Shown in pieces: positions 14,196 to 16,709 of a stretch of 16,709 bases of DNA. A model generated the notes under the pieces. The model was not told where the DNA came from. It did no database searches and saw only the letters and a program-made list of their open reading frames with translations. The position numbers and the translations under genes were made by a program. How positions within the stretch are numbered: position 1 is the stretch's first letter; each line of letters opens with the position of its first letter. Source of the stretch: Candidatus Bathyarchaeota archaeon (GTDB lineage: Archaea; Thermoproteota; Bathyarchaeia; Bathyarchaeales; Bathyarchaeaceae); the NCBI GenBank assembly GCA_029883255.1, contig JAOUJL010000017.1, forward strand, positions 1 to 16,709. The letters are read 5' to 3'.

Positions 14196-14585
14196 TCAAC
14201 TCTTGACTGTCGGCATTCCGACGAGTTCATCCAAGATTCTCCTTAATGTCAACATTCCTACCAAGAATCCTTTTTTGTCCACTACTGGAAGATGTCGTAT
14301 GTGACGTAAGATCATAAGCCTCTTAGCCTGCGCAAATGAAGCGTCTTCACTTATTGTTATGACATTTTTTGACATGACATTTCTTAGGTGCTTGTTTAGA
14401 GGAATCTTACTGACCACGCTTCTGAGGGCATCTCGTTCTGTAAATATTCCCTTACACTTTCTTTTATCGTCGGTTATCACCAGTGCCCCGATATGTTTTT
14501 TGTAAAGAATTCTAATAGCATCTTCAATTGTCGTCTCCGCTCTTGTTGTTATTATATTCTCTATCTTTAGATCTCGAACCTTCAA
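14196..14585 (-). CDS. Two-CBS-domain protein
   Basis: 129 residues forming one Bateman module. CBS1 (about 1-58) contains IITTRAETTIEDAIRILYKKHIGALVITDD and GIFTERDALR. CBS2 (about 66-122) contains VMSKNVITISEDASFAQAKRLMI and HLPVVDKKGFLVGMLTLRRIL. Such stand-alone modules bind adenine nucleotides or S-adenosyl ligands in the cleft between repeats and regulate partner proteins. Here the partner is unknown. The length leaves no room for an effector domain. The start is TTG, preceded by a GGTGG-type site about 10 nt upstream, and no ATG lies close to the first strand. It is oriented like the GH130 gene but separated from it by 100 bp and a GCATGC site. Confidence 0.9.
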   Translation of the reverse strand: MKVRDLKIENIITTRAETTIEDAIRILYKKHIGALVITDDKRKCKGIFTERDALRSVVSKIPLNKHLRNVMSKNVITISEDASFAQAKRLMILRHIRHLPVVDKKGFLVGMLTLRRILDELVGMPTVKS

Positions 14586-14667
14586 CTTCCACGAACCACC
14601 ACAATCAGTCTTTCAGGTTCTTCACATATAGTTATACATTGTATGACTAAATATTTTGGGTCAGGTT

Positions 14668-14675
14668 GCATGCAT
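14668..14675. repeat. GCATGCAT before the T-arm-like sequence
   Basis: A member of the GCATGC family about 20 bp upstream of the first tRNA T-arm-like copy and about 130 bp before the TIM-barrel gene. Confidence 0.6.
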
Positions 14676-14687
14676 ATATCACCCGAG

Positions 14688-14709
14688 TGGGGGAGGTTCA
14701 AATCTCTCC
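14688..14709 (+). repeat. tRNA T-arm-like direct repeat, copy 1
   Basis: This 22-bp segment matches 16350-16371 with one mismatch. The last 17 bp, GAGGTTCAAATCTCTCC, are identical. GTTCAAAT resembles a tRNA T-loop and is followed by an acceptor-like CCAGCACA. Folded, TGGGGGAG pairs with CTCTCCCA around an 8-nt loop, one base larger than canonical. No matching 5' acceptor strand (GTGCTGG) or anticodon arm is present, so this is not a tRNA gene. Confidence 0.6.
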
Positions 14710-14796
14710 CAGCACACTTTAGAATGCACCCGCTTTGAAACAGATCATTCTATTGATGGCAACTTTAATCTGATCCTTCTTGAGAAGTCTTGTTGT

Positions 14797-15645
14797 ATGG
14801 ACAATTTCGTTGAAAACCTGATTTCAGTTTCGAGTGCACCTATTGCAAAACTCGTTGGCAAGAAATACTATGACCTTGATGGCACTCTCAAAGTGATGAA
14901 AAAGGTATTTCGAGAATCAGTTGTTGATGGTTTTGAGCTGCAGCTTCAGCCAGAATGGGATAGTGAGAATCCACCATTGACTGATACGCAATTTGCTGAC
15001 TGGACAAAGACTCCTAAATATACAGTTGACGATATCTTGAGGATCTTCAAGAAGCAAAGTCTGCCAATTCTATCAGTACATGCTAGTAGAGACATTGGCT
15101 CGTATCTATGTTCAAGTCGAAAGCAAGACAATGAGAAAGGAAGACAGCTAATTCATGATTCGCTGTATTTAGCGAATGATTTGGGAGCACATGTTTGTGT
15201 ATTCCATCTGTGGGATACTTGGAAGACGAAAATCAATTGGCAAAAACTGAAGAAGGACTTGCTGGACATGATACATCCATTTGCCAAGGTTAAGGCTTCA
15301 GTTGAAAACATCCCAACTCATGTGAAGGGATATACACCTTTTTTATTAGTCAAGCATTTTGACCACATAACACTTGATGTAAAGTGGTCTTCTTTGTACA
15401 ATGAGTTGGATAGGTTTGAATCGATAGTTGACAAGATTGCAAATGTTCATATGCGTGGGAGATTAAGAGGGGACAGATGGTTTCTAAACAGTTCAAGTTT
15501 TGGTTTCTATGAGGTTTTGGATTTGATCAGAAAAAGATGGAAGTATCCAGGGCTACTAACAATTGAACCTGAAGGAGAAAGGAATATTTCACTTTTCAAC
15601 AGCTTTGTGAAGGCTATGAAGTCCTTAAGGACACAATCTGACTAA
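14797..15645 (+). CDS. TIM-barrel sugar isomerase/epimerase-like protein (AP endonuclease 2 fold)
   Basis: 282 residues with the xylose-isomerase-like barrel rhythm: VVDGFELQLQ, LPILSVHAS, LGAHVCVFHLWD, KASVENIP, HITLDVKW, IANVHMRG and GLLTIEPEG. Candidate metal ligands at the strand ends are E170, D194, H218 and E257, which fit the divalent-metal site of sugar-phosphate isomerases and epimerases. The usual His shortly after the Asp (DxGH) is replaced by D-V-K-W, so substrate or metal geometry may differ. I start at ATG 14797. The frame is open from TTG 14656, but those codons translate the T-arm-like repeat and are not protein-like. The Shine-Dalgarno is weak. Codon use looks less A/C-biased than in radA. 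It is cargo of the putative element and convergent with the hydrolase gene. Confidence 0.85.
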   Translation: MDNFVENLISVSSAPIAKLVGKKYYDLDGTLKVMKKVFRESVVDGFELQLQPEWDSENPPLTDTQFADWTKTPKYTVDDILRIFKKQSLPILSVHASRDIGSYLCSSRKQDNEKGRQLIHDSLYLANDLGAHVCVFHLWDTWKTKINWQKLKKDLLDMIHPFAKVKASVENIPTHVKGYTPFLLVKHFDHITLDVKWSSLYNELDRFESIVDKIANVHMRGRLRGDRWFLNSSSFGFYEVLDLIRKRWKYPGLLTIEPEGERNISLFNSFVKAMKSLRTQSD

Positions 15646-15647
15646 TA

Positions 15648-15655
15648 GCATGCGC
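15648..15655. repeat. GCATGCGC after the TIM-barrel stop codon
   Basis: It begins 3 bp after the TAA stop and is another GCATGC-family site at a gene edge. Confidence 0.55.
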
Positions 15656-15685
15656 ACAAAATAGCGAGATTGAGTCGTATCTCCA

Positions 15686-15706
15686 CCGTGTACGCGCTTT
15701 GCACGG
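15686..15706. terminator. Possible bidirectional hairpin between convergent genes
   Basis: CCGTG and CACGG flank an 11-nt loop midway between two convergent stop codons. A short stem with no long U-tract makes it a weak terminator candidate. Confidence 0.3.
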
Positions 15707-15716
15707 GCAAGTCCCT

Positions 15717-16247
15717 TTAAAATTTTATTTCGTTCTCATTTTTCGCAGTTACAAACCATCCGCCTAAAACTTGGTTGTGGTGTCCAATGATCTGTTCTGC
15801 TGTTAGATTGGAAGAATCCCAGGTACTATGTGCATCTTTCACTAAGACCACGTCATATCCCAAGCTGTAGGCTCGACGGCAGGTTGTATCTATGCAATAC
15901 TCCGTTTGCAGACCAGCAATGACCAGCTTCTCTATCCCTTTGGATTTGAGTCTTTGGTGCAAGGTTGTTTTGTGAAAGGCGTCAGGAGTCTCTTTCTCAA
16001 TCACTACGTCTCCTTCTTTTGGAACAATGGTGGGATGGATTTCCCATCCTGGAGTCCTGATTTCGTCTGGGTCACCTTTGCTTCCTTTATTCTGTACGTA
16101 AAATATCGGAACGCCTTCATCACGTGCTTTGCCTATCACACGCTGAACCTTAGACAGAAGTTTTTCTCTGTCATAAACTGGGTCTGGGCCTTGGAAATTT
16201 CCCAACTGCATGTCAATAACTAATAAAGCTGTGTTGACCATCTTCAT
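15717..16247 (-). CDS. Isochorismatase-fold cysteine hydrolase
   Basis: About 176 residues of the isochorismatase/nicotinamidase family. The catalytic triad is complete (numbered from the GTG at 16250): D13 in LLVIDMQ, K86 in VVIEKETPDAF and C119 in LQTEYCIDTT. TEYC with the preceding AGLQ is the usual nucleophile loop. DAHSTW near the C-terminus and the Rossmann-like core strands are in place. Members hydrolyse amides such as nicotinamide, ureidoacrylate or biuret-type compounds, or the isochorismate vinyl ether. The metal-binding D-x-H of true nicotinamidases is not evident, so the substrate is open. Starts at GTG 16250, ATG 16247 and ATG 16241 are all possible, with no strong Shine-Dalgarno to decide. 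A TTTTTATGT element about 55 bp upstream may be the promoter. Confidence 0.9.
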   Translation of the reverse strand: MKMVNTALLVIDMQLGNFQGPDPVYDREKLLSKVQRVIGKARDEGVPIFYVQNKGSKGDPDEIRTPGWEIHPTIVPKEGDVVIEKETPDAFHKTTLHQRLKSKGIEKLVIAGLQTEYCIDTTCRRAYSLGYDVVLVKDAHSTWDSSNLTAEQIIGHHNQVLGGWFVTAKNENEIKF

Positions 16248-16349
16248 CACGCTTGATTCTTATCTACAGGCAACAAACTGAAAAGGATTATTGCAGATTC
16301 ACATAAAAATGAGGATTTTCGGGGAGTAATTTCGGGAGATATCTCCTTT

Positions 16350-16371
16350 TGGGCGAGGTTCAAATCTCTCC
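16350..16371 (+). repeat. tRNA T-arm-like direct repeat, copy 2
   Basis: It matches 14688-14709 at 21 of 22 bases. It is followed by TGACCCA, so that CTGACCC plus A reads like a tRNA acceptor 3' strand with its discriminator base. The T-stem pairs poorly (two mismatches under canonical register), and no complete cloverleaf can be drawn upstream. Confidence 0.55.
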
Positions 16372-16377
16372 TGACCC

Positions 16378-16395
16378 ATTTGCATGCATGCAAAT
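16378..16395. repeat. 18-bp perfect palindrome containing TGCATGCATGCA
   Basis: ATTTGCATGCATGCAAAT is a perfect palindrome that begins at the last base of the T-arm/acceptor-like sequence. Confidence 0.85.
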
Positions 16396-16467
16396 TGAAC
16401 AATGTTGTTTTTAGTGGTTTAAAATGTTAAGCTCATGTTGTCTGAATGTAGCAACCACTGAAATCAA

Positions 16468-16479
16468 TGCATGCATGCA
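16468..16479. repeat. TGCATGCATGCA palindrome
   Basis: The rightmost exact 12-bp copy in the window, in non-coding DNA. Confidence 0.85.
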
Positions 16480-16558
16480 CTGTTTACTCGATTTCGATAA
16501 TATCTATACTTAGTCGTTTCTGACACTACCTACCTTCCTATTCCAGTAATATCCAACC

Positions 16559-16590
16559 TATACCTTCAGGTGTATCCTGAATCGGGTATA
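16559..16590. repeat. Interrupted 12-bp inverted repeat
   Basis: TATACC-TTCAGG, loop TGTAT, CCTGAA, a TCG bulge, then GGTATA. All twelve pairs are Watson-Crick. It could act as an RNA hairpin or as a pair of nested operator half-sites close to the right end of the element. Confidence 0.55.
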
Positions 16591-16610
16591 CAGTTTTAAA
16601 CCCTCTTTTA

Positions 16611-16694
16611 GAAGGCTATAATCGGTTGTCCTTGTCCCCGTTGGTTAGCCCGTCGTCCATTGGCCGTCGTCCGTTGTTTGTCCCCGTTGGTTGG
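16611..16694. repeat. Right terminal inverted repeat, degenerate heptad array
   Basis: It begins with GAAGGCTATAATCGGTTGTCC, the complement-like partner of the left repeat's inner end. It continues in GT-rich 7-bp units (GTCGTCC, ATTGGCC, GTCGTCC, GTTGTTT) and ends GTTGGTTGG, exactly complementary to the left tip. Confidence 0.65.
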
Positions 16695-16707
16695 ATTTAA
16701 TTCTTAT
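16695..16707 (+). repeat. Right 13-bp direct repeat (putative target-site duplication)
   Basis: ATTTAATTCTTAT, an exact copy of 12761-12773, directly outside the right inverted repeat and only two bases from the window end. Confidence 0.7.
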
Positions 16708-16709
16708 TG

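Larger units (their letters stand above)
16251..16610. other. Right-hand non-coding part of the mobile element
   Basis: No gene is visible. The stretch contains the GGAGATATCTCC palindrome followed by TTTT (16335-16350), the second T-arm-like repeat, two TGCATGCATGCA palindromes and a long interrupted hairpin at 16559-16590. Confidence 0.5.
12761..16707. mobile_element. Putative non-autonomous mobile element with terminal inverted repeats and 13-bp target duplication
   Basis: The outermost 13 bp, ATTTAATTCTTAT, are exactly repeated in direct orientation at 12761-12773 and 16695-16707. Immediately inside each copy is CCAACCAAC (left) or its complement GTTGGTTGG (right), the tips of imperfect inverted repeats of about 72 and 84 bp. 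That arrangement is what a transposition event with target-site duplication leaves. The 3.9-kb interior carries GH130, CBS, TIM-barrel and isochorismatase-fold genes in mixed orientation, plus many GCATGC palindromes. No transposase, integrase or Cas1 is encoded, so mobility would need help in trans, or the element is fossil. The insertion lies about 24 bp upstream of the transporter ATG. An alternative is recombination between dispersed heptad arrays. Confidence 0.6.

Noticed and set aside
14658..14717. Functional tRNA gene at the first T-arm-like copy
   Set aside because: No GTGCTGG acceptor partner, no D-arm or anticodon arm, and the T-loop has one extra base.
14656..14796. N-terminal extension of the TIM-barrel protein from TTG 14656
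   Set aside because: These codons translate the T-arm-like repeat and a GCATGC site. The barrel's own N-terminus fits ATG 14797.
12761..16707. Casposon or integron cassette array
   Set aside because: No Cas1, polymerase or tyrosine integrase is encoded. Gene orientations are mixed, and the GCATGC sites lack attC-like folding.

Overview
The window is archaeal. It carries RadA recombinase, an NFACT-type (Rqc2/NEMF/RqcH) ribosome quality-control protein, a class III signal-peptide pilin with an A24 prepilin peptidase, a DUF2095-like protein, GGTGA-type ribosome-binding sites and TTTAAATA-type TATA boxes. The mix of families, and the style of the 604-residue membrane protein, suggest a TACK-group archaeon, perhaps Bathyarchaeia. 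That placement is an impression, because no marker was compared by search.

Layout. 1-4.8 kb: the 3' end of a histone-deacetylase-like gene (+), then on the minus strand a small 2x[4Fe-4S] ferredoxin, a large secreted/membrane protein with a cytoplasmic coiled coil, a DUF2095-like protein, a prepilin peptidase and a type IV pilin. 4.9-7 kb: a broken thioredoxin-reductase fragment, then an intact glutamate dehydrogenase (+). 7-11.1 kb: the NFACT protein (-) divergent from a small membrane protein with a PKD domain (+), then the radA gene (-) with a 1-nt-spaced downstream gene. 11.3-12.8 kb: a tandem AbrB-fold protein (+) behind a decamer repeat array, and a DMT/EamA transporter (-).

12.76-16.71 kb has the architecture of a mobile element. 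An exact 13-bp direct repeat (ATTTAATTCTTAT, at 12761 and 16695) flanks two imperfect terminal inverted repeats built from degenerate 7-nt units (12774-12845 and 16611-16694). Between them lie a GH130 glycosidase/phosphorylase, a two-CBS protein, a TIM-barrel sugar isomerase-like protein and an isochorismatase-fold hydrolase. No transposase is visible, so this looks like a cargo-carrying, non-autonomous unit. Its junctions are studded with GCATGC / TGCATGCATGCA palindromes, which also occur around the thioredoxin-reductase fragment. It further contains two copies of a tRNA T-arm-like sequence.

The best candidates for something undescribed are this element, the palindrome family, and the helically phased operator-like array in front of the AbrB-duplication gene. 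The other genes look like ordinary chromosomal housekeeping or membrane functions.
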